From positions 1,366,454 to 1,430,453 of the forward strand of contig NZ_CP092519.1 of NCBI RefSeq assembly GCF_022430525.1: DNA of 64,000 nucleotides, given 5' to 3'. This document shows positions 49,276 to 60,004 of the stretch, in pieces; positions within the stretch are counted from its first letter, which is position 1; each line of letters opens with the position of its first letter. A program made the translations under genes and the position numbers. The stretch comes from Cetobacterium somerae (GTDB taxonomy: Bacteria > Fusobacteriota > Fusobacteriia > Fusobacteriales > Fusobacteriaceae). The notes under the pieces are model-generated. The model was given only the letters and a program-made list of their open reading frames with translations. It was not told where the DNA came from and did not search any database.

Positions 49276-50976
49276 ATGCACTGGGAATATAAAGCAGTAT
49301 CTGAAAATCTTATTGAAACTAAGGCTAGTCAATGGAATGTTTCTAAATTTTTAGCTACTTTACTTTTAAAAAAAGGTTTTTTAGAAAAAGATGAAGTAGA
49401 TAATTTTCTTAATCCATCTATAAATAAATTTAGAAATCCTTTTGATTTCGAAATGATGGATAGCGTTGTAGAAAAAATAGTTTCAGCTAAAAATAATAAA
49501 GAAAAATTATTTGTTTACGGGGACTATGATGTCGATGGAATAACCGCAGCCATCTTCCTTGTATTAGCTTTTAGAGAGATTGGAATTGATATTGATTACT
49601 ATATTCCTAATAGAATGGATGAAGGATATGGTCTTGATAAAAAGACTATCGACTATATTCATAAAAATTCTGGAAAACTAGTAATTACTGTAGATACAGG
49701 AATTAATTCCTATGAGGATGTTGAGTATGCTCATACCCTTGGAATTGAAGTAATTGTTACTGATCATCATAAAAGTGTAAAAGATGAAGAAGAGGATAAT
49801 ATCCTCTTCATTAATCCTAAACTTAGTGATAATTATAAATTTAAATTCTTAGCCGGGGCTGGAGTAGCTTTAAAAGTTGCTCAAGGTGTTTACTCTTACT
49901 TAAATGAAGATTTCTCTAAATTATATCAGTTCATGGACGTTATTATGATTGGAACAGTTGCTGATGTTGTTCCTATGTTTGACGAAAATCGAATTATTAT
50001 AAGTAAAGGTTTAGAAACTCTTAAGAACACTAAAATTAAGGGTTTAGTTTATTTAATGAAGTATTTAAAACTTTATAATAAAGATATTAGTACAACAGAT
50101 ATCAGTTATTTTGTTTCTCCTTTAATAAATTCTTTAGGAAGACTTGGAAATTCTAAATTAGGTGCTGATTTTTTTATGAAAACAGATGATTTTGAAATTT
50201 ACAATATTATTGAAGAGATGAAAAAAGCCAATAAGCAAAGAAGAGAACTTGAAAGAATGATATTTGATGAAGCAAATAAAATGATTCAACAAAAAGATAA
50301 TCCTAGTGATTTAAAATATATTTTTGTTGCATCTGAGCGATGGCATCCTGGAGTAATTGGTGTGGTTGCTTCTAGATTAAGTGTAAAATATAATTTACCT
50401 GTTGCTATGATCTCTTTAAAAGATGGTATTGCTAAAGCTTCATGTAGAAGTATTCCTGGTGTAAATATTTTCAATATTTTAAAGCTTATTGAAAATAAAT
50501 TAATACGTTTTGGTGGCCATGATTTGGCTGCTGGATTTATAGCTGATGAAAAAAATCTTCCTGAAATAGAACTTCTATTTCAAAGAGAAATTAGAGTTCA
50601 TGAGCATAACATAAATCAGCCTAAATTTTTAGAAATCGATCTGGAATTACCTGTCGACAAAATAAATAAAAATCATATTAATGATATTAAAAAATTAGGT
50701 CCTTTTGGCCTTGAAAACAAACATCCCTATTTTCTTGATAGAGGAGTTAAAATTATAGATACAAAATTTTTTGGCATTGAAAATAGACATTTTAATGGAT
50801 TTTTATTAAAAAATGGAAAATCTTATCCTCTTGTAGCTTTTGATTTAAGTTCAAAGTTACACAAAAATAATAAGGATATGCTTTATGATATAATATACTA
50901 TCCTGAAAAAATTATTAATAAAGGGGAAGAATTTTATCAATTTCGTTTAAAAGATCTTAAATCTCATAAGATTTGA
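49276..50976 (+). CDS. recJ: Single-strand-specific 5'-3' exonuclease RecJ
   Basis: This 566-residue DHH-family nuclease acts in recombination and mismatch repair. Motifs I to IV are visible: FVYGDYDVDGITAAIFL, TVDTGINSY, VIVTDHHK and NPKLSDN. The DHHA1 domain follows with GVIGVVASRLS and FGGHDLAAGF, then an OB-type domain with KLGPFGLENKHPYFL. The length is usual for the family. It follows rbfA by 4 bases and ends the operon. Confidence 0.96.
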   Translation: MHWEYKAVSENLIETKASQWNVSKFLATLLLKKGFLEKDEVDNFLNPSINKFRNPFDFEMMDSVVEKIVSAKNNKEKLFVYGDYDVDGITAAIFLVLAFREIGIDIDYYIPNRMDEGYGLDKKTIDYIHKNSGKLVITVDTGINSYEDVEYAHTLGIEVIVTDHHKSVKDEEEDNILFINPKLSDNYKFKFLAGAGVALKVAQGVYSYLNEDFSKLYQFMDVIMIGTVADVVPMFDENRIIISKGLETLKNTKIKGLVYLMKYLKLYNKDISTTDISYFVSPLINSLGRLGNSKLGADFFMKTDDFEIYNIIEEMKKANKQRRELERMIFDEANKMIQQKDNPSDLKYIFVASERWHPGVIGVVASRLSVKYNLPVAMISLKDGIAKASCRSIPGVNIFNILKLIENKLIRFGGHDLAAGFIADEKNLPEIELLFQREIRVHEHNINQPKFLEIDLELPVDKINKNHINDIKKLGPFGLENKHPYFLDRGVKIIDTKFFGIENRHFNGFLLKNGKSYPLVAFDLSSKLHKNNKDMLYDIIYYPEKIINKGEEFYQFRLKDLKSHKI

Positions 50977-51010
50977 GATATTAATACATAAATACTTTAA
51001 GGAGGAAATG

Positions 51011-52297
51011 ATGAAACACGAATTAAAAAAAATTGAACACTCAGCAGTTGAGATTACATTAACTTTAACAGCTGAAGAGTTATCACCAATTAAATCAGAG
51101 GTTATTAAAACTTTAGCTACTAAAGTAGAGGTTCCTGGATTTAGAAAAGGACACGCACCATTAAACAAAGTTGAAGCTGCTTTTGCTGATGCAATAAAAG
51201 AAGAGGTTGTTGATTCTGTTCTTAAAGCAAACTTTGAAAAAATCGTTGCTGAAGAAAAAATCGCTCCAGTAAGTTTCATTTACGATCTTGTTGCTAATAT
51301 GAAAGATTCTCTTGAAATAACATTTAAAGTTGATGTTTATCCTGAAATTACTTTAGGAGAATACAAAGGTTTAGAGGTTGAAAAAGAGACTTTCCAAATG
51401 ACTGATGATCTTTTAGATAAAGAAATTGAAAACATGTTAAATGCTAAATCTAAATTAGAAGATGCTGCAGAGGGACACAAAGCTGAAATGGGAAATACTG
51501 TAGATCTTGCTTTTGAAGGATTTATCGACGGTGTTCCATTTGAAGGTGGAAAAGCTGATTCTCACCAATTAAAGTTAGGATCAAAAATGTTTATTGATAC
51601 ATTTGAAGATCAATTAGTTGGATATACAGTAGGACAAGAAGGAGAAATCAATGTAACTTTCCCTGCTGAGTACCATGCTGAAGCTTTAGCTGGAAAACCT
51701 GCTACATTTAAGGTAAAAATAAATTCTATTAAAACTTTAGCTAAGCCAGAGTTAAATGACGAATTTGCAAAAGAAGCTGGATTTGAGTCTGTTGAAGATT
51801 TAAAAGCTAAGAAAACTGCTGAAATTACAGCTAGAGAAGAAGCTAGAATCCAAAATAACTTCGTTGGAAAATTAATCCAAAAAGTTGTTGCTGATTCTAA
51901 AGTTGATGTACCTAAATCTATGGTAGTTAGAGAAGTTGAAAATAGAATGGCTGAAATGAACCAACAATTAGCTATGCAAGGAATGGATCTTGATCAATAC
52001 TTAAAAATGACTGGTATGACTAAAGAGCAAGCTTTCAATCAAATAGCTCCTATGGCTCATAACAAAGTTCAGGTTGATTTAGTTTTAGAAGCTATTGCTA
52101 AAGCTGAAAACTTAGAGGTTACTGCTGAAGAGTTAAACGCTAAAGTTGAAGAAATCGCTAAAATGTATGGTATGACTAAAGAGCAATTAGAGGCTGAATT
52201 AAATAAAAATTCTAACCTTGATGAGTTCAATCATAGCTTAAAAACAGAGAGCTTAGCTCAAAAAGCTGTTGAAGTTATTGTTAATAACGCAAAATAA
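51011..52297 (+). CDS. tig: Trigger factor (ribosome-associated chaperone, PPIase)
   Basis: This 428-residue chaperone binds nascent chains at the ribosome exit. The ribosome-binding loop appears in VEVPGFRKGHAPLNKVEAAF (about 40-58). The FKBP-type prolyl isomerase domain (about 150-245) has GNTVDLAFEGFIDGVPFEGGKADS and GQEGEINVTFPAEYHAEALAG. The C-terminal helical chaperone arms follow. The ATG at 51011 is preferred over 51008 because AGGAGG is only 2 bases before the latter. It begins the tig-clpP-clpX-lon region. Confidence 0.96.
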   Translation: MKHELKKIEHSAVEITLTLTAEELSPIKSEVIKTLATKVEVPGFRKGHAPLNKVEAAFADAIKEEVVDSVLKANFEKIVAEEKIAPVSFIYDLVANMKDSLEITFKVDVYPEITLGEYKGLEVEKETFQMTDDLLDKEIENMLNAKSKLEDAAEGHKAEMGNTVDLAFEGFIDGVPFEGGKADSHQLKLGSKMFIDTFEDQLVGYTVGQEGEINVTFPAEYHAEALAGKPATFKVKINSIKTLAKPELNDEFAKEAGFESVEDLKAKKTAEITAREEARIQNNFVGKLIQKVVADSKVDVPKSMVVREVENRMAEMNQQLAMQGMDLDQYLKMTGMTKEQAFNQIAPMAHNKVQVDLVLEAIAKAENLEVTAEELNAKVEEIAKMYGMTKEQLEAELNKNSNLDEFNHSLKTESLAQKAVEVIVNNAK

Positions 52298-52308
52298 TAA
52301 AAAAATAT

Positions 52309-52340
52309 GTATTGAGTAGAGTTTTATCTCTACTCAATAC
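52309..52340 (+). terminator. Hairpin after tig
   Basis: GTATTGAGTAGAG pairs perfectly with CTCTACTCAATAC around a 6-base loop, 12 bases after the tig stop. The following TGCTTTAAT is a poor T-run, so read-through into clpP is likely. Confidence 0.65.
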
Positions 52341-52349
52341 TGCTTTAAT

Positions 52350-52391
52350 AAAAAATTAGTGTTAAATACCTAATTTTTTTAAGTATTTAAC
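52350..52391 (+). promoter_or_regulatory. Mutually exclusive RNA hairpins in the clpP leader
   Basis: Hairpin A: AAAAAATTAG (52350-52359) with CTAATTTTTT (52370-52379), terminator-like with a T-run. Hairpin B: GTTAAATAC (52361-52369) with GTATTTAAC (52383-52391). The left arm of B lies in the loop of A, and the short connecting loops make joint formation (a pseudoknot) unlikely. This is an attenuator-like layout. Confidence 0.5.
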
Positions 52392-52430
52392 TTTAAATTT
52401 TTAATGATAGTTTTTAAAGGAGGGAAAAAA

Positions 52431-53006
52431 ATGTACAGTCCAACAGTTATTGAAAACACAGGAAAAGGTGAAAGAGCCTATGACATCTACTCAAGACTTC
52501 TTAAGGATAGAATCATATTCTTAGGTAGTGAGATTGATGATCAAATAGCTAATGCAATTGTTGCTCAACTCCTATTTTTAGAAGCTGAAGATCCCAATAA
52601 AGATATAATTATGTATATAAATAGTCCTGGAGGTGTTATCACTTCTGGTATGGCAATCTATGACACTATGAATTACATTAAACCTGATGTACAAACAGTT
52701 TGTATTGGACAGGCTGCAAGTATGGGTGCTCTATTGCTTTCTGCTGGGGCTAAAGGAAAAAGATATTCTCTTGAAAACTCTAGAATCATGATTCATCAAC
52801 CACTTGGTGGAGCTAAAGGTCAAGCTACGGATATTGAAATTCAAGCTAAAGAGATTTTAAGAATGAAGGATTTAACTTCTAAAATTTTAAGTAAAAATAC
52901 AAATAAATCAGTTGATGAAATAATATCTGCAACTGAAAGAGATAATTTTATGAGCGCTGAAGAAGCTAAAGAATTTGGTCTAATAGATCATGTCTTTGTT
53001 AGATAA
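52431..53006 (+). CDS. clpP: ATP-dependent Clp protease proteolytic subunit
   Basis: This 191-residue serine protease forms the ClpP barrel. The catalytic triad is Ser97 (GQAASMGA), His122 (MIHQPLGG) and Asp171 (ERDNFMS). The N-terminus starts [32 protein letters not shown]. The ATG at 52431 follows AAAGGAGGG; an in-frame upstream ATG at 52404 lies before this ribosome site and is rejected. clpX follows by 11 bases. Confidence 0.97.
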   Translation: MYSPTVIENTGKGERAYDIYSRLLKDRIIFLGSEIDDQIANAIVAQLLFLEAEDPNKDIIMYINSPGGVITSGMAIYDTMNYIKPDVQTVCIGQAASMGALLLSAGAKGKRYSLENSRIMIHQPLGGAKGQATDIEIQAKEILRMKDLTSKILSKNTNKSVDEIISATERDNFMSAEEAKEFGLIDHVFVR

Positions 53007-53017
53007 GGAGGGAAGAG

Positions 53018-54265
53018 ATGAACAAAAAAGAACATTGCTCATTCTGTGGAAGAGGACAAGATGAAGTTTCAAAACTTTTCTCTGGTATTGACGGATCATT
53101 TATTTGTGATGAGTGTATTGAAACATGTTTTGATATGCTTGGTTATGAAAATGATATTTACTACGGTGAAAAGCATTCTGAAAACTCTTCAAATCACTCT
53201 TTGACAGGAATAAAGCTACCTACACCAAAAGAGATTAAAGAAAAGCTTGATGAATATGTTATTGGTCAAGATGAAAGTAAAAAAGTTTTAGCCGTATCTG
53301 TTTACAATCACTATAAAAGAATAATGCACAAAGATCAAGGAAGTAAAGACGTTGAACTACAAAAATCAAATGTACTTCTTATTGGACCTACTGGTTCAGG
53401 TAAAACTCTTTTGGCACAAACACTTGCAAGAACACTTCATGTCCCTTTTGCAATTGCTGATGCTACAACACTTACTGAGGCTGGATATGTCGGAGATGAT
53501 GTTGAAAATGTTTTAGTTAGATTATTACAAGCGGCTGATTATAACGTAGAAGCGGCTGAAAGAGGAATTATCTATATCGATGAAATAGATAAAATTGCAA
53601 GAAAATCTGAAAATGTCTCTATCACAAGAGATGTTTCAGGAGAAGGAGTTCAACAAGCTCTTTTAAAAATTATTGAAGGAACAAAATCTCAAGTTCCACC
53701 ACAAGGTGGAAGAAAACACCCAAATCAAGAACTTATAGAAATAGATACTACAAATATTTTATTTATAGTTGGTGGAGCATTTGAAGGAATGGAAAAGATT
53801 ATAAAATCTAGAACAAATAAAAAAGTTCTTGGTTTTGGTGCTTCTCAAGATACTATTGAAACTGAAAAAGAAATAGAGCTTTTAGGTAAAGTTCTTCCTG
53901 AAGATTTAGTTAAACAAGGAATAATTCCTGAATTAGTTGGTAGACTTCCAGTTATTACAACACTATCTCCTCTAGATGAAACTGCCCTTATAAAAATTTT
54001 ATCAGAACCTAAAAACTCAATTGTGAAACAATATCAAAAATTCTTTGAAATGGAAAATGTTAGCCTTGAATTTGAAGATGAAGCCCTTAAAAAAATTGCC
54101 GCTTTAGCTTTAGATAGAAAAATCGGTGCAAGAGGTCTTAGATCTATTATTGAAAATATAATGACAGACCTAATGTTTGAGATTCCTTCTGATAAAACTA
54201 TTAAAAAAGTTACAATTAATGCGGATTCAATTCAAGATTCAACAAAAGTTAAAATTGAACACTAA
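53018..54265 (+). CDS. clpX: ClpX unfoldase
   Basis: This 415-residue AAA+ ATPase feeds substrates to ClpP. The zinc finger is at 8-37 ([15 protein letters not shown] and CDECIE). Walker A is [10 protein letters not shown], Walker B is [11 protein letters not shown], and the sensor and IGF-type loop (LGFGASQD) follow. It follows clpP by 11 bases and precedes lon by 13. Confidence 0.97.
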   Translation: MNKKEHCSFCGRGQDEVSKLFSGIDGSFICDECIETCFDMLGYENDIYYGEKHSENSSNHSLTGIKLPTPKEIKEKLDEYVIGQDESKKVLAVSVYNHYKRIMHKDQGSKDVELQKSNVLLIGPTGSGKTLLAQTLARTLHVPFAIADATTLTEAGYVGDDVENVLVRLLQAADYNVEAAERGIIYIDEIDKIARKSENVSITRDVSGEGVQQALLKIIEGTKSQVPPQGGRKHPNQELIEIDTTNILFIVGGAFEGMEKIIKSRTNKKVLGFGASQDTIETEKEIELLGKVLPEDLVKQGIIPELVGRLPVITTLSPLDETALIKILSEPKNSIVKQYQKFFEMENVSLEFEDEALKKIAALALDRKIGARGLRSIIENIMTDLMFEIPSDKTIKKVTINADSIQDSTKVKIEH

Positions 54266-54278
54266 GGAGTGATTACTA

Positions 54279-56582
54279 ATGAGTAGATTACCTTTTTTAC
54301 CTACTAGGGAAATGGTACTTTTCCCAGGAACAGCCTCTCCTCTTTATGTTGGAAGAGAAAGAAGCTTATTAACGATGAATTTTGCAATGAAAACAAAAAA
54401 TAAATTAGTTCTTAGTCTACAAAAAAACTCTCTTGAAGAAAATCCTGTTCTTCCTGAGGGCGTTCATAAAATAGGAGTTTTAGCAAATATTGTACAATCA
54501 ATTCCTTTACCTAATAAAAGTATAAAAGTTCTTATTGAAGTTGATAAAAGAGTTCTTATTGAAGATGTTATTGAAGAAGATGGAATTTTATTTGCTGAAT
54601 ATAGCATTATATCAGCAACAGAAGAAGCCTCACCTGAACTGACAGCTTTAAAAAGAAAAGTTGTCTCTTTATTTGAAGAATACTCAACTTTAACTAATCA
54701 AGTTAGTGCTGAATTAATGGTTCAATTAAAAAGTTTTAGAAAAGCTGGAAAAATTTTCGATTCTATTGCTTTTAATTTAGATATTGAAGAAAACTTAAAA
54801 ATAGAACTTTTAGAAATTTTAGATGTCAATATTAGAGGGTATAGATTACTTGAAATTTTGAATGATGAGATTGAAATTGCTTCTATTGAACAAAAAGTAG
54901 ATCAAAAGGTTAAAGAAAAAATTAATGAAAGTCAAAAAAGTTACTTCATAAGAGAAAAAATAAATACTCTTAGAGAAGAACTTGGAAAAACTGGTGGAGA
55001 TGAAGAAACAGATGAACTTTACGATAAAGTTAAGAATTCTCCACTACCTGAAGATGCAAAACAAAAACTTGAATCTGAATTAAAAAAACTTGGAAAAATG
55101 GCTCCATATTCTGCTGAGGCTACTGTTTCTAGAGCTTATATTGAATCAGTTTTAGAGCTTCCATGGGGAATAATTACTCCTGAAACTTTAGATTTAAAGA
55201 TTGCCCATGATGTCTTAGAAAAAGATCACTATGGATTAAAAGATGTTAAAGATAGAATCTTAGATTATTTAGCTGTTAAAAAACTAAATCCAAACATGAA
55301 GGGAACTATCCTTTGTTTAGCTGGACCTCCTGGAGTTGGAAAAACATCTTTAGCTAAGTCTGTTGCTGATTCTCTTGGTAGAAACTTTGTTAGAGTTTCT
55401 CTTGGTGGAGTTAGAGATGAAGCTGAAATAAGAGGTCATAGAAGAACATATATTGGATCTATGCCTGGAAGAATTATTAAAGCTATTAAAAATGCTGGCA
55501 GTGTTAATCCTGTTATTTTACTCGATGAAATTGATAAAATGTCTAGTGATTTTAAAGGAGATCCTGCTTCAGCTATGTTAGAGGTTCTAGACCCAGAGCA
55601 AAACAAACACTTTGAAGATCACTACTTAGATATGCCTTTTGATTTATCTAAAGTTTTCTTTGTAGCTACGGCTAATGATTTAAGAAGTATTCCTGGTCCT
55701 TTGAGAGATAGAATGGAAATCATTAATCTTTCATCATATACAGAGTTTGAGAAATTACATATAGCTAATAACTACTTAATTAAACAAGCTCAAAATGAAA
55801 ATGGTCTAAGTGATATTAAAATAAGCATAACTGATAAAGCTGTATTGAAAATAATTGATGAGTACACTAAGGAAGCTGGTGTTAGAAACTTAAAAAGAGA
55901 AATTTCATCTCTATTCAGAAAAGTAGCTAGAAAAGTTATTGATACAGAAGCTAAATCAGTTAGTATAAATGTAAAAAATCTTGAATCTTATTTAGGACAC
56001 CCTAAATTTAGACCTGAAAAAATGAAAAAAGCAATTTCTAAAGTTGGAGTAGTTAATGGTTTAGCATGGACATCTGTTGGTGGAATGACTTTAGAAGTTC
56101 AAGGAGTTCAAATTCCAGGTAAAGGAAATCTTTCTCTAACTGGTACTCTTGGAAATGTCATGAAGGAATCTGCAATGGTTGCATTTACATACCTAAAAGC
56201 TAATCTTGATAAATTCCAAATTGATTCAACTGTTTTAGAGAAAAAAGATATACATCTTCATTTTCCAGAGGGAGCTACACCAAAAGATGGACCATCTGCT
56301 GGTATTGCTATTACTACAACTATTCTATCTGTTTTAACAGGAAGAAAAGTAAAACAAACATTTGCTATGACTGGTGAAATTACAATTACTGGTGAAGTTT
56401 TACCTGTTGGTGGAATTAAGGAAAAAGTGATTGGAGCTCATAGAGCCGGAATTAAAAATATAATTTTACCTGATGATAATAAAGTTGATGTTGAAGAAAT
56501 TCCAGAGGAAGTAATGAAGGATATAAAAATATACTTTGCTTCAACATACGAAGATGTTGAAAAACTTGCTCTTGAAAAATAA
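54279..56582 (+). CDS. lon: ATP-dependent protease La (Lon)
   Basis: This 767-residue protease has an N-terminal substrate domain (1-200), an AAA+ domain with Walker A GPPGVGKTS and Walker B NPVILLDEIDKM, and a protease domain with the catalytic serine in PKDGPSAGIA and the lysine in GGIKEKVIGAHRAG. It degrades damaged and regulatory proteins. Its stop overlaps an ATG of the next gene (TAATG), but the better start of that gene is 18 bases further. Confidence 0.97.
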   Translation: MSRLPFLPTREMVLFPGTASPLYVGRERSLLTMNFAMKTKNKLVLSLQKNSLEENPVLPEGVHKIGVLANIVQSIPLPNKSIKVLIEVDKRVLIEDVIEEDGILFAEYSIISATEEASPELTALKRKVVSLFEEYSTLTNQVSAELMVQLKSFRKAGKIFDSIAFNLDIEENLKIELLEILDVNIRGYRLLEILNDEIEIASIEQKVDQKVKEKINESQKSYFIREKINTLREELGKTGGDEETDELYDKVKNSPLPEDAKQKLESELKKLGKMAPYSAEATVSRAYIESVLELPWGIITPETLDLKIAHDVLEKDHYGLKDVKDRILDYLAVKKLNPNMKGTILCLAGPPGVGKTSLAKSVADSLGRNFVRVSLGGVRDEAEIRGHRRTYIGSMPGRIIKAIKNAGSVNPVILLDEIDKMSSDFKGDPASAMLEVLDPEQNKHFEDHYLDMPFDLSKVFFVATANDLRSIPGPLRDRMEIINLSSYTEFEKLHIANNYLIKQAQNENGLSDIKISITDKAVLKIIDEYTKEAGVRNLKREISSLFRKVARKVIDTEAKSVSINVKNLESYLGHPKFRPEKMKKAISKVGVVNGLAWTSVGGMTLEVQGVQIPGKGNLSLTGTLGNVMKESAMVAFTYLKANLDKFQIDSTVLEKKDIHLHFPEGATPKDGPSAGIAITTTILSVLTGRKVKQTFAMTGEITITGEVLPVGGIKEKVIGAHRAGIKNIILPDDNKVDVEEIPEEVMKDIKIYFASTYEDVEKLALEK

Positions 56583-56599
56583 TGAAAAGAGGTAACACA

Positions 56600-57193
56600 A
56601 TGAATATAAAACAAGCAGATTTTACTAAATCAGCTGTATTTGAAAAAGATTATCCTGAAGAGCTAAATCATATTGAATTTGCTTTTGTAGGAAGATCTAA
56701 TGTTGGAAAATCATCTCTTATAAATAGTATTACAGGAAGAAATAAATTAGCTAAAACTAGTAAAACTCCTGGAAGAACTCAGCTAATTAACTATTTTCTA
56801 ATCAACAAAGAATTTTTCTTTGTTGATTTACCTGGATACGGTTTTGCGAAAGTTCCTAAAGAGATGAAAAAAGAATGGGGATTAACTATGGAAAGATACC
56901 TTGCTAGTCCTAGAAAAAAACTTGTTTTTGTTCTACTAGATATAAGAAGAATCCCTAGTGGTGAAGATCTTGAAATGCTTAATTGGTTAGATCATTATGG
57001 AACTCCATTTAAAATAATTTTTACAAAAATGGATAAAGTTTCTAATAATGAAAAATTTAAAGCCTTAAAAGATATTAGAACAAAAATTGATTTCCATAAT
57101 GATGATGTCTTCTTCCACTCATCATTAAACAATAATGGAAAAGAACAAATTTTAAATTATATTGAAAGTTGTTTAGAGGGAGAAATTGAATAG
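56600..57193 (+). CDS. ysxC: Ribosome biogenesis GTPase YsxC/EngB
   Basis: This 197-residue GTPase acts in 50S subunit assembly. G1 is GRSNVGKSS, the G2 region KTPGRTQLINYF, G3 DLPGYGF and G4 TKMD. The ATG at 56600 is used, with AAGAGG 7 bases upstream; an ATG overlapping the lon stop has no ribosome site. It sits between lon and valS. Confidence 0.95.
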   Translation: MNIKQADFTKSAVFEKDYPEELNHIEFAFVGRSNVGKSSLINSITGRNKLAKTSKTPGRTQLINYFLINKEFFFVDLPGYGFAKVPKEMKKEWGLTMERYLASPRKKLVFVLLDIRRIPSGEDLEMLNWLDHYGTPFKIIFTKMDKVSNNEKFKALKDIRTKIDFHNDDVFFHSSLNNNGKEQILNYIESCLEGEIE

Positions 57194-57204
57194 GAGGATT
57201 TAAA

Positions 57205-59865
57205 ATGAACGAATTAGCAACTACTTATTCCCCTAATGAAATAGAGGGAAAATGGTATAAATATTGGGAGGAATCAAACTTTTTTGCTGCAACTTTAGAT
57301 GATAGTAAGCCAAACTACTCTATAGTTATTCCACCTCCAAATGTAACTGGTATATTACATATGGGGCATATTCTTAATAACAGTATTCAAGATGTACTTG
57401 TTAGATATAAAAGAATGAGCGGATACAATACTCTTTGGATGCCTGGAACTGACCACGCTGGTATTGCAACTCAAAATAAAGTTGAAAGAAAATTAGCCGA
57501 CGAAGGTTTAACTAAAGAAGATTTAGGTAGAGAAGAATTTATTAAACAAGTTTGGGAGTGGAAAGAACAATATGGTAGTGTTATTACAACTCAACTTAGA
57601 AAAATAGGAGCTTCTTTAGATTGGAAAAGAGAAAGATTCACAATGGATCAAGGTCTTTCTGAATCTGTTAAAGATATTTTCATCAAACTTTTCAATGATG
57701 GATTAATATATCAAGGTGAATATATGGTTAACTGGTGTCCTAGATGTGGTACTGCATTAGCTGATGATGAAGTTGATCATGAGGAAAAAGCTGGTTCACT
57801 ATGGAATATTAAATATCCTGTTAAAGATTCTGAAGAATTTTTAATTATAGCTACTACAAGACCTGAAACTATGCTTGCTGACGTAGCTATTGCGGTTAAT
57901 CCAAACGATGAAAGATATTCTCATCTTGTTGGTAAAAATGTAATTTTACCTCTTGTTGGAAGAGAAATTCCTGTTATCGCTGACGAATATGTTGATATGG
58001 AATTTGGAACTGGAGCACTTAAAATAACTCCTGCTCATGATCCTAATGACTTTGCTTTAGGACAAAAATTCAATCTACCTATTATCAATATGATGACTCC
58101 TGATGGAAAAGTTGTTAACGATTATCCTACATATGCTGGAATGGATAGATTTGATGCTAGAAAGAAAATTGTTTCTGATTTAGAAGAGCAAGGATTCCTT
58201 GTTAAAATTGAAACACATTCACATAACGTTGGTGGATGCTACAGATGTAACACGGTTGTTGAGCCAAGAGTTTCTAAACAATGGTTTGTTAAAATGGAGC
58301 CTCTAGCAGAAAAGGCCTTAGAAGTTGTTAGAAATGGAAAAGTAAAACTTATGCCTAAAAGATGGGAAAAAGTTTACTATAACTGGCTAGAGAATATCAG
58401 AGATTGGTGTATCTCTAGACAAATCTGGTGGGGACATAGAATACCTGCTTGGTATGGACCTGATATGCATATTTTTGTTGCTAAAACAGAAGAAGATGCT
58501 TATGCTCAAGCTAAAGCTCACTATGGTAAAGATGTTGAGTTAACTCAAGAAACAGATGTACTAGATACATGGTTCTCATCTGCTTTATGGCCATTTTCAA
58601 CTTTAGGTTGGCCGGAAAAAACAGTTGAATTAGAAAAATTCTATCCTACTTCTACACTTGTAACTGGTGCTGATATTCTATTCTTCTGGGTTGCTAGAAT
58701 GGTAATGTTTGGTATGTATACTATGGATGATATCCCATTTGAAAATGTTTACCTACATGGAATAGTTAGAGATGAAGTTGGTAGAAAAATGTCTAAATCA
58801 TTAGGTAACTCGCCAGATCCATTAAATTTAATTGGAGAATACGGTGCTGATGCTATTAGATTTACAATGATTTACAATACTTCTCAAGGTCAAGATGTTC
58901 ATTTCTCTGAAAAATTAATAGAGATGGGTAGAAACTTTGCTAATAAAATCTGGAACGTTTCAAGATTTGTTCTTATGAACCTTGAAGATTTCGATATAAA
59001 AACATTTGATAAATCAAATGTTCAACTTGAATTAGTTGATGAATGGATTTTCTCTAAATTAAATAAAACTTCTAAAGATGTTGCTGATAAATTAGAAAAA
59101 TTCCAATTGGATGAAGCTGCTAAATCAATCTACGAGTTCTTAAGAGGAGACTTCTGTGACTGGTATGTTGAATTAGCTAAGGTTAGATTATATAATAAAG
59201 AGGAATCAGGAGTTAAATCTAGACAAACTGCTCAATATGTTCTATGGACAGTTTTAGAAGCTGGATTAAAACTTTTACATCCATTTATGCCATTTATCAC
59301 TGAAGAGATTTGGCAAAAAATAAAAGTAAATGGAGAAACTATCATGCTTGCTGATTATCCAGTTTGTAATGATTCTCTTGTAAGCGATGACAAAGAAAAA
59401 GCTTTTGAATATATTCAAGGTCTTATTTCATCATTAAGAAATATTAGAGCAGAAAGAGGAATCTCTCCAGCTAAAGAAGCAAAAGTTGTTATTAGAACTT
59501 CTAATCCTACAGAATTAGAAACATTAAAAGCTAATGAGTTATTTATAACTAAACTTGCTAAGATTGAAGAGTTAACTGTAGGAACTGATCTTGCTACTCC
59601 TGAACAAAGTGGATTCAGAGTAAATGGAAATTCTGAAGTATTCATGATTTTAACTGGTCTTCTAGACGTTGAAACAGAAATCAAAAAGATTAATGAGCAA
59701 CTTGAAAAAGTTAAAAAAGATTTAGATAAAGTTAATGCTAAACTTTCTGATGAAAGATTTACATCTAAAGCTCCAGCTCATATCTTAGATAGAGAAAAAA
59801 GAATCCAAGAAGAGTTCCAAGATAAGTATGATAAACTAATGGAAAACTTAAAAAATTTCCAATAA
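57205..59865 (+). CDS. valS: Valyl-tRNA synthetase
   Basis: This 886-residue class I synthetase charges tRNA(Val). The HIGH-type motif is PPPNVTGILHMGHILNN. The editing domain contains TTRPETMLADVAIAVNP. The KMSKS loop is KMSKSLGNSPDPL. WWGHRIPAWYG and a zinc-type CPRCGTAL also occur. The anticodon-binding domain and a C-terminal coiled coil (EIKKINEQLEKVKKDLDKVN) follow. The length is normal. It ends at a strong terminator. Confidence 0.98.
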   Translation: MNELATTYSPNEIEGKWYKYWEESNFFAATLDDSKPNYSIVIPPPNVTGILHMGHILNNSIQDVLVRYKRMSGYNTLWMPGTDHAGIATQNKVERKLADEGLTKEDLGREEFIKQVWEWKEQYGSVITTQLRKIGASLDWKRERFTMDQGLSESVKDIFIKLFNDGLIYQGEYMVNWCPRCGTALADDEVDHEEKAGSLWNIKYPVKDSEEFLIIATTRPETMLADVAIAVNPNDERYSHLVGKNVILPLVGREIPVIADEYVDMEFGTGALKITPAHDPNDFALGQKFNLPIINMMTPDGKVVNDYPTYAGMDRFDARKKIVSDLEEQGFLVKIETHSHNVGGCYRCNTVVEPRVSKQWFVKMEPLAEKALEVVRNGKVKLMPKRWEKVYYNWLENIRDWCISRQIWWGHRIPAWYGPDMHIFVAKTEEDAYAQAKAHYGKDVELTQETDVLDTWFSSALWPFSTLGWPEKTVELEKFYPTSTLVTGADILFFWVARMVMFGMYTMDDIPFENVYLHGIVRDEVGRKMSKSLGNSPDPLNLIGEYGADAIRFTMIYNTSQGQDVHFSEKLIEMGRNFANKIWNVSRFVLMNLEDFDIKTFDKSNVQLELVDEWIFSKLNKTSKDVADKLEKFQLDEAAKSIYEFLRGDFCDWYVELAKVRLYNKEESGVKSRQTAQYVLWTVLEAGLKLLHPFMPFITEEIWQKIKVNGETIMLADYPVCNDSLVSDDKEKAFEYIQGLISSLRNIRAERGISPAKEAKVVIRTSNPTELETLKANELFITKLAKIEELTVGTDLATPEQSGFRVNGNSEVFMILTGLLDVETEIKKINEQLEKVKKDLDKVNAKLSDERFTSKAPAHILDREKRIQEEFQDKYDKLMENLKNFQ

Positions 59866-59887
59866 TAGTATCACTTTAAAGCTTTTT

Positions 59888-59921
59888 AAGTAGTAGGAAT
59901 TTACTTCCTACTACTTTTTTT
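59888..59921 (+). terminator. valS terminator
   Basis: AAGTAGTAGGAA pairs with TTCCTACTACTT around TTTAC, followed by a T-run. Confidence 0.9.
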
Positions 59922-60004
59922 AAATAAATTGTATTCATTATGTTAAAATTATGCTAAAATAGAATGGTAACTATACATAATAATAATAGTTGGGAGTGAT
60001 ACAA

